Shown: positions 43,464 through 53,349 of the stretch, piece after piece
How positions within the stretch are numbered: position 1 is the stretch's first letter
Layout of the letters: each line of letters opens with the position of its first letter
Notes under the pieces: model-generated
The model's input: the letters and a program-made list of their open reading frames with translations, nothing else
Told to the model about the DNA's origin: nothing
The model's database searches: none
NCBI GenBank assembly: GCA_022360055.1
Contig: JAKSDO010000271.1
Coordinates: forward strand, 1 to 63,901
DNA: 63,901 nt
Source: Cytophagales bacterium
Lineage (GTDB): Bacteria; Bacteroidota; Bacteroidia; Cytophagales; Cyclobacteriaceae
Direction: 5' to 3'
Program-made: the position numbers and the translations under genes

Positions 43464-44660
43464 CTATTTAAGTTCGGCAAGCGCTTCCTTCATTTTCCGG
43501 AGCGCTGTTTTAAGGTCTTCATCCGATGCGGCATAAGACAACCTGATGCAATTCGGAGCGCCGAATGCAGCGCCGCTCACCGTAGAAACATGCGCTTTGC
43601 TCAAAATATACAATGCGAGATCGTTTGCATCATTTACCTTTGTCTCACCGTCGGATTTTCCGAAGAAATTGCTCATATCGGGGAATACGTAAAACGCCCC
43701 CTGCGGTTCATTGGCTTTTACTCCCGGGATATCTGCCAGGAGGTCCAGCACCAATTGCCTTCTTCGTCGGTACGCGGCCGCCATTTCTTTGGTGGGGCCC
43801 ATCTCCCCGGTCACTGCGGCGATGGCAGCCCGCTGAGCTATGGAGCAAATGCCCGAAGTAGTCTGACCCTGGAGTTTGTTTACGGCCTTCACCAGCCATT
43901 CCGGAGCGCATATGTATCCCACACGCCAGCCGGTCATGGCATGTCCCTTGGAAAACCCGTTTACCGTCACCGTGCGCTCCTGCATGCCCGGAAACGAAGC
44001 AATGCTTTCATGCCTGCCGCTGAAATTGATATACTCATAAATCTCATCGGCGATCACCATGATATTTTCATGCTTCAGCACCACTTCGGCGATGGCCTCC
44101 AGTTCGGCTTTGCTGAATACCGCTCCGCTTGGATTGCACGGAGACGAATAAATAATGGCTTTGGTCTTATCGGTAATGGCAGCTTCAAGCTGAGCTGCAG
44201 AAGCTTTAAAATCCTGTTCGATTCCTCCTTCGATGACTACGGGTACGCCTTCGGCCAGTTTCACCATATCAACATAGCTCACCCAATACGGAGCATAAAT
44301 GATGACCTCGTCACCCGGATTAAGCAAGGCCAGGAAGACATTGGATATCGAATGCTTGGCCCCTCCGGAAACAAGGATATTTGCATCGGAACACGAAATG
44401 CCGTTTTCCTTTTTCAGCTTTTCGGCAATCCCTTTTCTCAGCTCCGGATACCCCGGGACCGGAGGATATGAAAAATATAACCCTTCATCAATCGCCTGTT
44501 TGGCGGCATCCTGCACGTGTTTCGGTGTCTTGAAATCCGGTTCTCCAAGACTTAAGCTTATAACATTAATTCCTCGGGATTTGAATTCCCTCGCCTTCTG
44601 TGCCATGGCAATCGTTGCAGACTCGGCAAGTGCATTGATGCGATTTGATAGGTTCTTCAT
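43464..44660 (-). CDS. aspC: Pyridoxal-phosphate aminotransferase, aspartate aminotransferase type
   Basis: A 398-residue class I aminotransferase (fold type I, subgroup gamma). LSLGEPDFKTPKHV and the YPPVPGYPELR loop start the domain; SSPCNPSGAVFS, ADEIYEYINFSG and NGFSKGHAMTGWRVGYI follow, with Lys238 forming the PLP aldimine and the arginine in GWRVGY binding PLP phosphate. It should interconvert aspartate and oxaloacetate with 2-oxoglutarate, possibly with broader substrate range. It is six bases upstream of the RfaE1-like TTG, so the four minus-strand genes at 40446-44660 look like one transcript. Confidence 0.93.
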   Translation of the reverse strand: MKNLSNRINALAESATIAMAQKAREFKSRGINVISLSLGEPDFKTPKHVQDAAKQAIDEGLYFSYPPVPGYPELRKGIAEKLKKENGISCSDANILVSGGAKHSISNVFLALLNPGDEVIIYAPYWVSYVDMVKLAEGVPVVIEGGIEQDFKASAAQLEAAITDKTKAIIYSSPCNPSGAVFSKAELEAIAEVVLKHENIMVIADEIYEYINFSGRHESIASFPGMQERTVTVNGFSKGHAMTGWRVGYICAPEWLVKAVNKLQGQTTSGICSIAQRAAIAAVTGEMGPTKEMAAAYRRRRQLVLDLLADIPGVKANEPQGAFYVFPDMSNFFGKSDGETKVNDANDLALYILSKAHVSTVSGAAFGAPNCIRLSYAASDEDLKTALRKMKEALAELK

Positions 44661-44907
44661 TTTTAATTTTATTTTAAAAGCTATTAATCCGGCCGCAAAA
44701 TTAAAAAGAATTGTCTATCCGGCTTATCAAACTTGAGAAATATTACAAAAAAACTATGCAGGTCATAAAGTTATTTGACCATTCGTCTTAACATATGCAT
44801 TAAAATCCCCTCATTTGAGTTATTTTAATAGATGGTTTGATCCCAATGATTGTGAATATTATCCGGTTATGCATTAATTTTACCTGAGAATAACAGTTGA
44901 ACGTTTC
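44661..44907. other. Divergent promoter region
   Basis: About 250 AT-rich bases between the aminotransferase (minus) and the sensor kinase (plus). It must hold promoters for both, but no clear -33/-7 pair was picked out, and there is no hairpin of note. Confidence 0.4.
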
Positions 44908-47900
44908 ATGAAACTACCCCTCGCTATATTCCTTTCGGCGCTGCTTTCGATTCCCGTATTTGGCACGGTACCGGATATCTATAAAGCATATGGGGGTCTG
45001 GAGATCCTTGGCGGCAAACTGAAAGTCGATTCGTTGACCGTCGCAAAACTTTTGGATTCCGCTAAAATATCGTATGATGCCAACAATTTTGTCAGGGCCG
45101 TAGATTACGCCGAAAGTTCATTTGAGCTTTCCAAAATATTTCCGGATTCTGATTTTGCCGTGCAGAGTGTGTTGATATTGGCCCGGTCCCACAAAGAGAT
45201 GCACTTGTTGAACAATGATCAGCAATCCTTTAACTCAACGCTCAAATATTATTTAAAGGCGATCACTGCGCTGGAATCTGCAGAATCAAAATTACTTCTG
45301 CCCAAGATCTACAAGGAATACGGTGATTTTTATTTTGAGCTCGATTTGGTTGATCTGACCATAAAGAATTATACCAAGGCGTATGCACTCGTAAGCGCCG
45401 GCAGTGATTACGGGTTTCAAAAAGAGCTGCTCACAAACCTGGCGGAACTAAACAGCGCTTTGTCGAATTACAAAACTGCCGTTGAGCATTACTCCCGGCT
45501 TATTGAGATTCACAAACAATCGAACAGCAAAAGCGAGGAAATCGAAGTATTGAAAATTCTGTGTGATCTATACCGGGTTGCGAATGATTTTGACCGGGCA
45601 ATTACCGCCGCAAAACATGCCTTGCACTATTATCAAAGTATAAATGATGTTGATAATCAGATTACCTATCACAGTTTGATCGGTGAGATCAGTTACGAGG
45701 CGGGGAATAACGACCAGGCGGACAAAGCTTTTAAAAGCTATTTTAACCTGGTCAAGAAGGATCAGAAATATCTCGATATGGAGATCCGGTCGCTCAGGTA
45801 CATTAAAAACCTGATCACCGAAGGAGATATATATATGTGGAGTACGGACCATGGATTCTGGAGTGATTACAGCACGGCCATCAGGTTTTATAACAGAGCC
45901 CAGAAGCATACGGATTTCCGGAAACACCCGGATCTCGCGTGCAAGATCTTAAACAGGACCGGCGCTATTTATTTTAAGGAAAAAGATTTTAAAACGTGCA
46001 TCACCTACTTCGACCTGGCCCTGTATTATGCCAATAGAGAAGGGAACCTGAATCATATCAGCGAAAATCACATTATGCTGGCGCGCGCCTTTGACGCGAT
46101 CGAACAGTGGGAAGACGCATCCAGACATTATGAGTTGCACGCCGCCTATAAAGACTCGATCATTCAGGCCTCCAATCTTGAAAGACAGAAATTGGAAGAA
46201 ATATCCAAGGTAAATGAAAAGGAATACCTGCGGGTAGAGCAAACCCTGGATCTGATCGAAGCCAGGGAACGGCAGGAGCTTGCTTTTGCCGAGAAGGAGC
46301 TCAGAAACATTGCCCTGGAAAATGAACTGGAACTTTTCCGGCAGGATGTTGCTTTGAAAGAAATGCAAATTCAAAACCGGAAGCTCGCCGAGGATAGCGC
46401 TGTTCGCAATTATCAACTGGCCAGGGAGCAACTCATGAATGAGCGGAATGCGCAAAAGATTGAGGATTTAAACTCCGAACGGGAAAAACAGGACCTTAGA
46501 CTTAAAAACTGGGAGGCCATCCAAAAAAACGAACGGCAGCAAATGAAAATCCTGGAACAGGAAAATACGCTTGCCCGTTCAAGACAGGCGTATTACATTC
46601 TTTCGATCATTCTGATAAGCCTCGTTTTGGTGTTTATTGTCGTGGTTTATCTTCAAAAACGAAAAGCCAACAAAAAGCTTCAGGTTCAAAATGAAAAGAT
46701 CGAGATGCAATCGGATAAACTGAAAGAAGCTTATAAAAACCTTGAATTGCTGAGCACCATCGGACGTGATATCACTTCGTCCCTGATCATTGAGGAAATC
46801 ATTGAGACCGTTTATGAAAACCTGAATACCCTGATGAACGCTTCGGTTTTAGGCATCGGCGTGTTCGAAAAGACCGAGAACAGGTTGTATTTTCCGGGCG
46901 TCAGGGAACGGGACCAGCGCCTCAACAACATATATGTCGATCTTGATGAAAATAAGACGCTTGCCGGGTTTTGTTTCAATAAGCAGCGCGAAATCATCAT
47001 AGACAACTATTTTGAGACCTATTCCGACTATATTCAACCGGACCGGGCGCCCGTGCATGGCGATGGCAACTCCACTTCGATCGTGTACCTGCCGTTAACG
47101 ATCTCCGACAAACGCCTCGGGGTCTTAACCGTTCAAAGTTTTGAGGAGAACGCCTTTAACGAATACCACATAAATATTATCCGGAATATTGCCATCTATA
47201 CCAAAATAGCTTTGGAAAATGCGAACGTTTACCGGGAATTGGCCATTCAGTCCGACAATCTTCGAAAAGCGAATATAAACATAGGCGAGCAAAACAGGCT
47301 GATAGAAGAGCAATGCCAGCAGCTTCTGAGCATTAACGAGGAAAAGAACAACCTGATGAAGATACTCGCTCACGACCTGAGGAATCCGCTCGCCACGGCG
47401 ATGAGCATGACGGAATTGGTGCGATTTGAAAAAGGGAATTTGTCCGTGGAGCAATATCATGCAAGTGAAATCATCTGGCGGGGTTTGAACCGGATGAACG
47501 ATATGATCCGGAAGATTCTGGATATAAAGGCCGCCGAATCGCAACGGGTAAACCTTGACATGGACATCCTTGACGTGAATGAACTGATAGGGCCGCTGGA
47601 AAAACTCTTCAAAATTAAAGCCGAAAGTAAGAGGATCAAACTGAATTTTTTCGCCGGGGAAGAGGATTCCACGATCAAGGCCGATCGCCACTATGTAATG
47701 CAAATCATGGAGAATCTTATTTCCAACGCCATTAAATTCTCGAAACCCGATAAAAACGTCGATGTGCGTATTGAAGACAAGGGCCGTGTAATAAGGTTGT
47801 CTGTCCGGGACGAAGGCCCGGGAATCCCCAAGAATGAGTTGTCGGGATTGTTTAAAAAATATCACAGGCTTTCTCCGAAACCTACCGGCGGAGAGCAATC

Positions 47901-48033
47901 GATCGGCCTCGGCCTGTCCATAGTAAAGAAATACGTAGAGGTCATGGAGGGCAAAGTATGGTGTGAAAGCAATGTTGGAAAGGGGTCCGAATTTAATGTA
48001 GAGTTCAGAAAAGCTGCTGTGCCGGTGTCCTGA
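44908..48033 (+). CDS. TPR-GAF sensor histidine kinase
   Basis: A 1041-residue membrane sensor kinase. After a signal peptide (residues 1-19), TPR repeats fill about 40-430 in the periplasm; a long charged helix follows (430-555), then one transmembrane segment (YILSIILISLVLVFIVVVYL, about 563-582), a coiled coil and a GAF domain (about 610-775; ELLSTIGRDITSSLIIEEI). The kinase part has the H-box LAHDLRNPLATAMSM with His822, the N-box ENLISNAIKFSKP, G1 DEGPGIP and G2 GLGLSIVKKYVE. No receiver domain is fused and no response regulator gene is adjacent. It ends one base before the convergent clpS stop. Confidence 0.92.
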   Translation: MKLPLAIFLSALLSIPVFGTVPDIYKAYGGLEILGGKLKVDSLTVAKLLDSAKISYDANNFVRAVDYAESSFELSKIFPDSDFAVQSVLILARSHKEMHLLNNDQQSFNSTLKYYLKAITALESAESKLLLPKIYKEYGDFYFELDLVDLTIKNYTKAYALVSAGSDYGFQKELLTNLAELNSALSNYKTAVEHYSRLIEIHKQSNSKSEEIEVLKILCDLYRVANDFDRAITAAKHALHYYQSINDVDNQITYHSLIGEISYEAGNNDQADKAFKSYFNLVKKDQKYLDMEIRSLRYIKNLITEGDIYMWSTDHGFWSDYSTAIRFYNRAQKHTDFRKHPDLACKILNRTGAIYFKEKDFKTCITYFDLALYYANREGNLNHISENHIMLARAFDAIEQWEDASRHYELHAAYKDSIIQASNLERQKLEEISKVNEKEYLRVEQTLDLIEARERQELAFAEKELRNIALENELELFRQDVALKEMQIQNRKLAEDSAVRNYQLAREQLMNERNAQKIEDLNSEREKQDLRLKNWEAIQKNERQQMKILEQENTLARSRQAYYILSIILISLVLVFIVVVYLQKRKANKKLQVQNEKIEMQSDKLKEAYKNLELLSTIGRDITSSLIIEEIIETVYENLNTLMNASVLGIGVFEKTENRLYFPGVRERDQRLNNIYVDLDENKTLAGFCFNKQREIIIDNYFETYSDYIQPDRAPVHGDGNSTSIVYLPLTISDKRLGVLTVQSFEENAFNEYHINIIRNIAIYTKIALENANVYRELAIQSDNLRKANINIGEQNRLIEEQCQQLLSINEEKNNLMKILAHDLRNPLATAMSMTELVRFEKGNLSVEQYHASEIIWRGLNRMNDMIRKILDIKAAESQRVNLDMDILDVNELIGPLEKLFKIKAESKRIKLNFFAGEEDSTIKADRHYVMQIMENLISNAIKFSKPDKNVDVRIEDKGRVIRLSVRDEGPGIPKNELSGLFKKYHRLSPKPTGGEQSIGLGLSIVKKYVEVMEGKVWCESNVGKGSEFNVEFRKAAVPVS

Positions 48034-48315
48034 TCAATGTATCTTGGCATCAATCCCCGCCTCGCAAATAGAGTCTTTCATCGGTCTCAATTCGTCGAAC
48101 GTCCCCTTCTTTACCGAACACTTGCCCTTGTAATGAATGATCCAGGTACATTGTTCCGCCTGCTCCACCGAATGCCTGCAAACTTTTACCAGCGTATTGG
48201 TCACGTGCTCAAACGTGTTGAAATCGTCGTTGTAGACGACAAGATCTTTCAAGTCTTCGGTGATGACTTCCTCAAGTACCGCAAAATCCTCTTTTTCTTT
48301 ATAACTAAAATTCAT
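48034..48315 (-). CDS. clpS: ATP-dependent Clp protease adaptor ClpS
   Basis: A 93-residue cytosolic adaptor that delivers N-degron substrates to ClpAP. The core LVVYNDDFNTFEHV is characteristic; the Asn-Asp pair recognises the alpha-amino group. Then come TNTLVKVCRHSVEQAEQC and a strand with GKCSVKKGTFDELRPM. Start ATG 48315 is clear. It is convergent with the sensor kinase, the two stops abutting with no space for a separate terminator. No clpA is in the window; some Bacteroidota use ClpC instead. Confidence 0.92.
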   Translation of the reverse strand: MNFSYKEKEDFAVLEEVITEDLKDLVVYNDDFNTFEHVTNTLVKVCRHSVEQAEQCTWIIHYKGKCSVKKGTFDELRPMKDSICEAGIDAKIH

Positions 48316-48378
48316 CTTAACGGAATTTGTACAAAATTAAAAAAAATTATTCATTTTTGATTTCAATCGGATGATCAT

Positions 48379-49830
48379 ATGACACCACTTTTAGTATTTT
48401 CCGTAATCTCGGTCTATTTTGTAATTCTCCTGGTCGTGGCAAAATTTACTTCGGAGAAAGCTACTACGGAAGTATTTTTTACGGCAAAGCGACAATCTCC
48501 CTGGTTCGTCGTCGCCTTTGGCATGATCGGGGCTTCGCTTTCCGGGATTACATTTATTTCCGTGCCCGGCGAGGTCGGCAACAGCGGCTTTGAATATTTT
48601 CAGATGGTACTGGGCTATTTGTTGGGATACCTCGTCATCGGCGGCGTATTGATGCCGCTGTATTACCGGCTAAACCTGGTGTCCATTTACACTTATCTGG
48701 AAAAAAGATTTGGCTTCTGGGCGTATAAATCGGGCGCTTTCTTCTTTCTGCTGTCCAGAACCATTGGCGCCTCCTTTCGTTTGTTTTTAGTGGCCGGCGT
48801 ATTGCAGATGGCCATATTCAGGGATTGGGGCATCCCGTTCTGGATTACCGTGCTCATCACAATTGTTCTGATCTGGGTGTATACATTCAGGGGTGGAATT
48901 AAAACCATCGTTTGGACAGATACGATGCAAACGCTGTTCATGCTTCTCGCGGTATTGGTGAGCATGCTTATCATTCTTAACTCCCTGGACATTAAGCTTG
49001 TGGATCTGCCGGGCGTGATCGTTTCCGGCGACAAAGCCAATGTGTTTGTCTGGGAATGGAAGGAAAAAAGGAATTTCTTCAAGCAGTTTTTTGCCGGCGC
49101 CTTCATAACCATTGTGATGACCGGGTTGGACCAGGATATGATGCAGAAAAACCTTACCTGTAAAAACATCGGGGAAGCGCAGAAAAATATGTTCTGGTTC
49201 AGCATAATTCTAGTGATCGCCAACCTGTTGTTTTTATCGCTCGGGGCCTTGCTGTACATCTATTCGGAGCAAAACGGCATTACAATCCCGGAAAAAAGCG
49301 ATGACCTGTTCCCGTTTCTGGCATTGAATCACTTCAATACCCTCGCAGGGGTCCTTTTTGTACTCGGCATTACGGCCGCAGCATATTCAAGTGCCGATTC
49401 GGCGTTGACCTCGCTTACCACCTCGTTTTGCATCGATTTTCTGAAATTCGGAGATCAGCCGGAAAGCTATAAGAAACAGACGAGGATCAAGGTGCATGTC
49501 GGCTTTTCGGCGCTGATATTTTTGGTAATTATGATCTTCAGAGCGATCAATGACGAAAGCGTTATAAATTCCCTCTTTATTGCGGCGGGTTATACCTATG
49601 GCCCCCTGTTGGGATTGTATGGATTTGGAATGTTTACAAAGCTGTACGTAAGGGACCGCTGGATACCGCTGATCTGCATTGCGTCGCCGTTGCTGTCTTA
49701 TATCTTCAACCTGAACTCGGAAGCATGGTTTCAGGGCTATAAATTCGGATTTGAGATCTTAATTCTCAATGGATTGTTTACCTTCCTCGGATTGCTCCTG
49801 GTTTCAAAGCGCCATGCTCAGCCCTCATAA
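48379..49830 (+). CDS. Sodium:solute symporter (SSS family), second copy
   Basis: A 483-residue inner-membrane symporter with about 13 spans. Typical SSS segments are FFTAKRQSPWFVVAFGMIGA, SLSGITFISVPGEVGNSGF, TFRGGIKTIVWTDTMQTLFM and YSSADSALTSLTTSFCIDFL, the last carrying sodium-binding serines. Substrate unknown. Unlike the symporter at 2605, it has no micro-ORF upstream, is not broken, and lacks the hydrophilic insert. It begins 64 bases from the divergent clpS start. Confidence 0.9.
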   Translation: MTPLLVFSVISVYFVILLVVAKFTSEKATTEVFFTAKRQSPWFVVAFGMIGASLSGITFISVPGEVGNSGFEYFQMVLGYLLGYLVIGGVLMPLYYRLNLVSIYTYLEKRFGFWAYKSGAFFFLLSRTIGASFRLFLVAGVLQMAIFRDWGIPFWITVLITIVLIWVYTFRGGIKTIVWTDTMQTLFMLLAVLVSMLIILNSLDIKLVDLPGVIVSGDKANVFVWEWKEKRNFFKQFFAGAFITIVMTGLDQDMMQKNLTCKNIGEAQKNMFWFSIILVIANLLFLSLGALLYIYSEQNGITIPEKSDDLFPFLALNHFNTLAGVLFVLGITAAAYSSADSALTSLTTSFCIDFLKFGDQPESYKKQTRIKVHVGFSALIFLVIMIFRAINDESVINSLFIAAGYTYGPLLGLYGFGMFTKLYVRDRWIPLICIASPLLSYIFNLNSEAWFQGYKFGFEILILNGLFTFLGLLLVSKRHAQPS

Positions 49831-50118
49831 TGCCTCTGAACCATACGGGCTCCGGTCAATGTCCGTTTTGCCGGTTGTCGGCTTCAAATTCCTGAACAGC
49901 GGATTCGAACCGATCAGGTTTTGACCGGGGCTGATCCAGCGCGGGAGCGATGAGACGACCGCAAACCGAAAATACCTGAATTTCATCGTTCGTGTGAAGA
50001 CGTAAAAAGAGTTTGACCAATAATCCCGATATTCATCCATTTAAAGAAATTTTGAATAAAAATCTCAGGTTTTTTCGTACCTTTTAATGCAAGGTACTGG
50101 TTAATAAAAAATAATCTT
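49831..50118. other. Intergenic region, short inverted repeat
   Basis: About 290 bases with no credible gene; a 71-residue minus-strand frame here is not convincing. A 7-bp inverted repeat GTACCTT/AAGGTAC (50077-50097) overlaps a TACCTTTT close to the -7 consensus just upstream of the gene at 50119, and could be an operator. Confidence 0.4.
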
Positions 50119-50520
50119 ATGGCAAATCAAGTAAATGTAGATCAGCACAAAAAAATATTGGGAACATTATATGTCGTATTCGGCTCGTTGAATCTTGTAG
50201 CCGTACTGATGGTCGCTTTGATCTCCTCGGCGGTGATCCCGATTCACGTCGACGATTTTGAAGTATTACTGGCAGTGAAAATTGTAAAGTACGCCGTCAT
50301 CACCCTGACATTTATTCTCACCACACCTGCACTCATTGCAGGGATCGGATTGTTGTATAAAAAAGACTGGGCGCTGACACTGGCTTTTATTATCGGGATC
50401 ATCGGACTGCTTGGATTTCCTATTTGGACTTTTATCGGGATCTATTCCATCGTGATCTTTATCCTGGCGCAGAACAACAAAAAACCGAAAGAAGCTACGG
50501 AGCTGATATCCGGCGATTAG
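50119..50520 (+). CDS. Small integral membrane protein, four spans
   Basis: A 133-residue protein with four hydrophobic segments (LGTLYVVFGSLNLVAVLMVA, VKYAVITLTFILTTPALIAG, WALTLAFIIGIIGLLGFPI and FIGIYSIVIFILAQNNK) and a charged tail ending ELISGD. No family I can name with confidence; small four-span proteins of this kind are common in Bacteroidota. The ATG at 50119 is clear. Its 3' end overlaps the convergent MFS gene by 26 bases. Confidence 0.72.
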   Translation: MANQVNVDQHKKILGTLYVVFGSLNLVAVLMVALISSAVIPIHVDDFEVLLAVKIVKYAVITLTFILTTPALIAGIGLLYKKDWALTLAFIIGIIGLLGFPIWTFIGIYSIVIFILAQNNKKPKEATELISGD

Positions 50521-51688
50521 TTTTTTTCCGTCTAAGCAAATACCACGATAAATAGCAAACGGCCGCAAAGGCCAGAAAGCCGGATATCGAAAATGAAATG
50601 ATGAATTTGTCCGGGTTGTTGTTGTGGCTGTAGCCCGCCACGACGCCGCCAATACCTATGCCGGCCTCCAGGGCGATAAACATGGTCGCCATAGCCCTGC
50701 CCCGGTGTTTTTCATGGGCCAGGTCAATGGTCCAGGCGAATATGGTCGGCGAGCCGAGCCCTGCGGCAATGCCAAAGATGAACGAACCGGTGTAAAACAC
50801 CCAGATTTCGGTTCCTGTTCCGATCATAAACATCGTAATTCCATAAAGCGCACAGCCGGTCATAAGTATGGGCACTCTGCCGTAAATATCGCTCAGCTTT
50901 CCGGCGATGAGCCTCACCGCAAGGGATGAGATGGTGAATATGGAAAAGAATACTCCTTTATTCTCCAGTCCCAAATGCTTGCTCAGGTCCGGGATGAGCG
51001 TCAAAACGGTGCCAAATGAAAAAGCGGTCAGAAACATGGTGAGCGCCGATGGCTGCGCTCTTGGTTCGTAAATGTCTTTCCATTTCAGCTTGAGGAGCGA
51101 CCATCTGAATCTTTCCCTGGCAAGAAGTGTTTCCGGCATTTTCATAACGACCACGATGGACAGCAAGGCAAAACCGGATGAGCAGTAAAACATCGGATTG
51201 TATCCGAAATTCATCGCGATCCAGCTTCCGATGGCCGGTCCTGCCGCCATTCCCAGACTGCCGAACATACCCAATATCCCCATGGCTTCTCCGCGGCGGG
51301 TTACCGGGGCTATGTCCCCGACATATGCCGAGGTGGCTGTCGGTTTGAATCCCGTGGACATCCCATGGATCAATCGCAGTAAAAAGAACCCGAATACCGT
51401 GGTCAGTACCGGATACAGAATTCCGGCTATGATGCACACAAATACGCCATAGATAATGATCGGGATCCTGCCGACCGTATCGGTAAGCCGTCCGCTAAAC
51501 GGTCTTGAAAGACCGGCTGTTAATGTAAAGAGCGGGATGATCAGCCCCTTGTGGTTCCCGCCGCCAAGGGATGTTAAATAATCCGGCAGTTCCGGTATGA
51601 TCAGGTTGAAGCTGGCGAAGAACAAGAAGGAACTTGAGCACAGCAACCAAAACTTTGACGTATACAGCTTTTCTTTTTTATCGATCAT
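50495..51688 (-). CDS. MFS transporter
   Basis: A 397-residue, 12-span major facilitator superfamily protein. The MFS loop motif is visible as GRLTDTVGRIPIIIYG after the second span, and repeated as GKLSDIYGRVPILMTG in the second half. RLIHGMSTGFKPTATSAYVG and GIAAGLGSPTIFAWT line the transport path. It resembles drug/sugar exporters of the MFS_1 group; substrate unknown. It ends overlapping the four-span gene on the other strand, and is 67 bases downstream of the RibD-like gene on the same strand. Confidence 0.92.
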   Translation of the reverse strand: MIDKKEKLYTSKFWLLCSSSFLFFASFNLIIPELPDYLTSLGGGNHKGLIIPLFTLTAGLSRPFSGRLTDTVGRIPIIIYGVFVCIIAGILYPVLTTVFGFFLLRLIHGMSTGFKPTATSAYVGDIAPVTRRGEAMGILGMFGSLGMAAGPAIGSWIAMNFGYNPMFYCSSGFALLSIVVVMKMPETLLARERFRWSLLKLKWKDIYEPRAQPSALTMFLTAFSFGTVLTLIPDLSKHLGLENKGVFFSIFTISSLAVRLIAGKLSDIYGRVPILMTGCALYGITMFMIGTGTEIWVFYTGSFIFGIAAGLGSPTIFAWTIDLAHEKHRGRAMATMFIALEAGIGIGGVVAGYSHNNNPDKFIISFSISGFLAFAAVCYLSWYLLRRKKTNRRISAP

Positions 51689-51755
51689 GCCTTCGGTTTG
51701 GAAGGCGCAAATTTACTGAATTGAAATCACCGAACTACGCTTATCATCCGTAATT

Positions 51756-52310
51756 TCAATTTTGGGCGGATCCTTTTTCATGCCGTATGGTATAGCGCAA
51801 TTCGACAACCCCGGATTTGTAGCTGACGGTATCCGTCAATTTCAGGGCGCATTGGTCCCGGAGCCGGGCGGTAAGAGGTATTCCCGCTCCCAAAACAACG
51901 GGCATGATAAACATCCGGATTTCGTCCAATAAATCATGATCTATCAAAAAGGCAATTATTCCGCCCCCTCCAATGCACCAGATATCTTTTCCGGGTTTGT
52001 TTTTCAGGTCCCGGATAAAAGCTGCGGCATGCTTTGAGATGTATCGGACATATTCATCCTTTACCAGGGATTCGTTGCGCGTAATTACATAGTTTTCCGT
52101 TTGTTTGTACGGAAATTCAACGTCAAAACCCAAGACCTGCCGGTACGTTTTATTTCCCATCAGCGTCGTGTCGATCGTTTTGATGAATCCGGCATATCCG
52201 TAATCCGATTCGTCCGGGTTCGGGATCCGGTGTAGCCAGTCTACCCCTCCCTCGGCGTCGGCAATTTTCCCGTCAAGACTGCCGGCTATGTAAAGAATGA
52301 TCTTTCGCAT
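51756..52310 (-). CDS. Dihydrofolate reductase-like (RibD C-terminal domain) protein
   Basis: A 184-residue NADPH-dependent reductase of the DHFR-like RibD_C fold. It starts KIILYIAGSLDGKIADAEGG, then has WLHRIPNPDESDYGYAGFIK, TTLMGNKTYRQVLGF, the cofactor loop DIWCIGGGGIIAFLIDHDLL and DEIRMFIMPVVLGAGIPLT. Such stand-alone proteins (YwjB/YyaP type) are common and of unknown substrate; they are not the folate-pathway DHFR. A promoter is expected between it and the divergent AraC gene 85 bases away. Confidence 0.9.
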   Translation of the reverse strand: MRKIILYIAGSLDGKIADAEGGVDWLHRIPNPDESDYGYAGFIKTIDTTLMGNKTYRQVLGFDVEFPYKQTENYVITRNESLVKDEYVRYISKHAAAFIRDLKNKPGKDIWCIGGGGIIAFLIDHDLLDEIRMFIMPVVLGAGIPLTARLRDQCALKLTDTVSYKSGVVELRYTIRHEKGSAQN

Positions 52311-52395
52311 GTTTCAATAGATTTAAGTTTTGCGAAAAATACTACAATTATTCCATAGGGCTGCGGTTTGTGAATAAGTTCCGTAATTTTGCCGC

Positions 52396-53223
52396 ATGGA
52401 AGGCAACAGAATAGAAACCAAAAACAAGCTGAACGAAGGGCTTGAATTCAAAATCTCTGCTTTTAAAAAGAAAATTAAGAAAACGATCCCCCATAAACAC
52501 GACGATTACTTTGAAATAATCATGCTGCAGAAAGGGGAGGGCTTTCACCGGATCGAGGAAAAGCAATATCAAATTGCCGCGCCGGAATTCTACATCCTGC
52601 GTCCGGGACAATTGCACTACTGGCAGTTTACTTCCATTCCCGAGGGGTTTGTGATCATGTTTAAGAAATCCTTTTTTGATTTGACCGGCGATTACGGATC
52701 TTTGAATCTGTTCGAACAGCTCGCCGCCCGGGTGCAAGGTAAAATCCCGGACGCAGATTATCCGGACAGCGTCTTAAACCTCATGCTCGAAGCGTATGAA
52801 AGTGAAAAAGTGTATTCTTCGCATATATTGAACGGCTTGCTCAAGGCCCTGGTAGGGCACTTGCTGAACATTTCTCAATGGCAGATAAATGACGTGGGCG
52901 CCACGAGTCTTCAGTATGAAAAATTCAGGCAGCTCTTAAATAGTACCGGACGATACCGGAAGGTAAACTACTATGCCGAAAAGTTACATACGACACCGCA
53001 AAACCTCACAAACATTTGCAAAAAGCAGTGCAATAAAACAGCGAGCGAACTTATTAACCGTCATATACTGCTTGAAGCGAAAAGGTATGTGTTGCATACG
53101 GACAATACCATTAATGAAATTGCTTATCAACTTAATTTTAGCGATGTGTCCAACTTTGTGAAGTTTTTTAAACGAATAGAAGGCATGACCCCCATACAAT
53201 ATCGAAAGCAATATTTTCAATAG
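52396..53223 (+). CDS. AraC family transcriptional regulator
   Basis: A 275-residue regulator with an N-terminal cupin-like sensor (HKHDDYFEIIMLQKGEGFHR, FYILRPGQLHYWQFTSIPEG) and a C-terminal double helix-turn-helix (KLHTTPQNLTNICKKQCNKT; INEIAYQLNFSDVSNFVKFF; GMTPIQYRKQYF). The cupin suggests it senses a small sugar-like or organic ligand. It sits directly upstream (126 bases) of a TonB-dependent receptor gene on the same strand, which it may regulate. Confidence 0.9.
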   Translation: MEGNRIETKNKLNEGLEFKISAFKKKIKKTIPHKHDDYFEIIMLQKGEGFHRIEEKQYQIAAPEFYILRPGQLHYWQFTSIPEGFVIMFKKSFFDLTGDYGSLNLFEQLAARVQGKIPDADYPDSVLNLMLEAYESEKVYSSHILNGLLKALVGHLLNISQWQINDVGATSLQYEKFRQLLNSTGRYRKVNYYAEKLHTTPQNLTNICKKQCNKTASELINRHILLEAKRYVLHTDNTINEIAYQLNFSDVSNFVKFFKRIEGMTPIQYRKQYFQ

Positions 53224-53349
53224 TACCATTTTTCGGCTGAATCAAACCATGGAATTAACTCTTCGAGCGCTTTTTTTGCGTAAATGTTTGGCGCGTAAAC
53301 TGCACAGCAGGCAATCTTCGCCGGACCGGTCCATCAATTTTTCACAGAC

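Noticed and set aside
43461-44471. Plus-strand open frame of 336 codons opposite the aminotransferase gene
   Set aside because: Antisense to a clear PLP aminotransferase with intact motifs; product shows no recognisable domain.
47125-47898. Minus-strand frame of 257 codons opposite the sensor kinase
   Set aside because: Covers the GAF and kinase domains in antisense; no independent motif or start signal.
49825-50040. Minus-strand frame of 71 codons between the symporter and the four-span gene
   Set aside because: Plain ATG and some protein-like composition, but no family, no signal and no conserved pattern; it could be a decayed fragment but cannot be supported.
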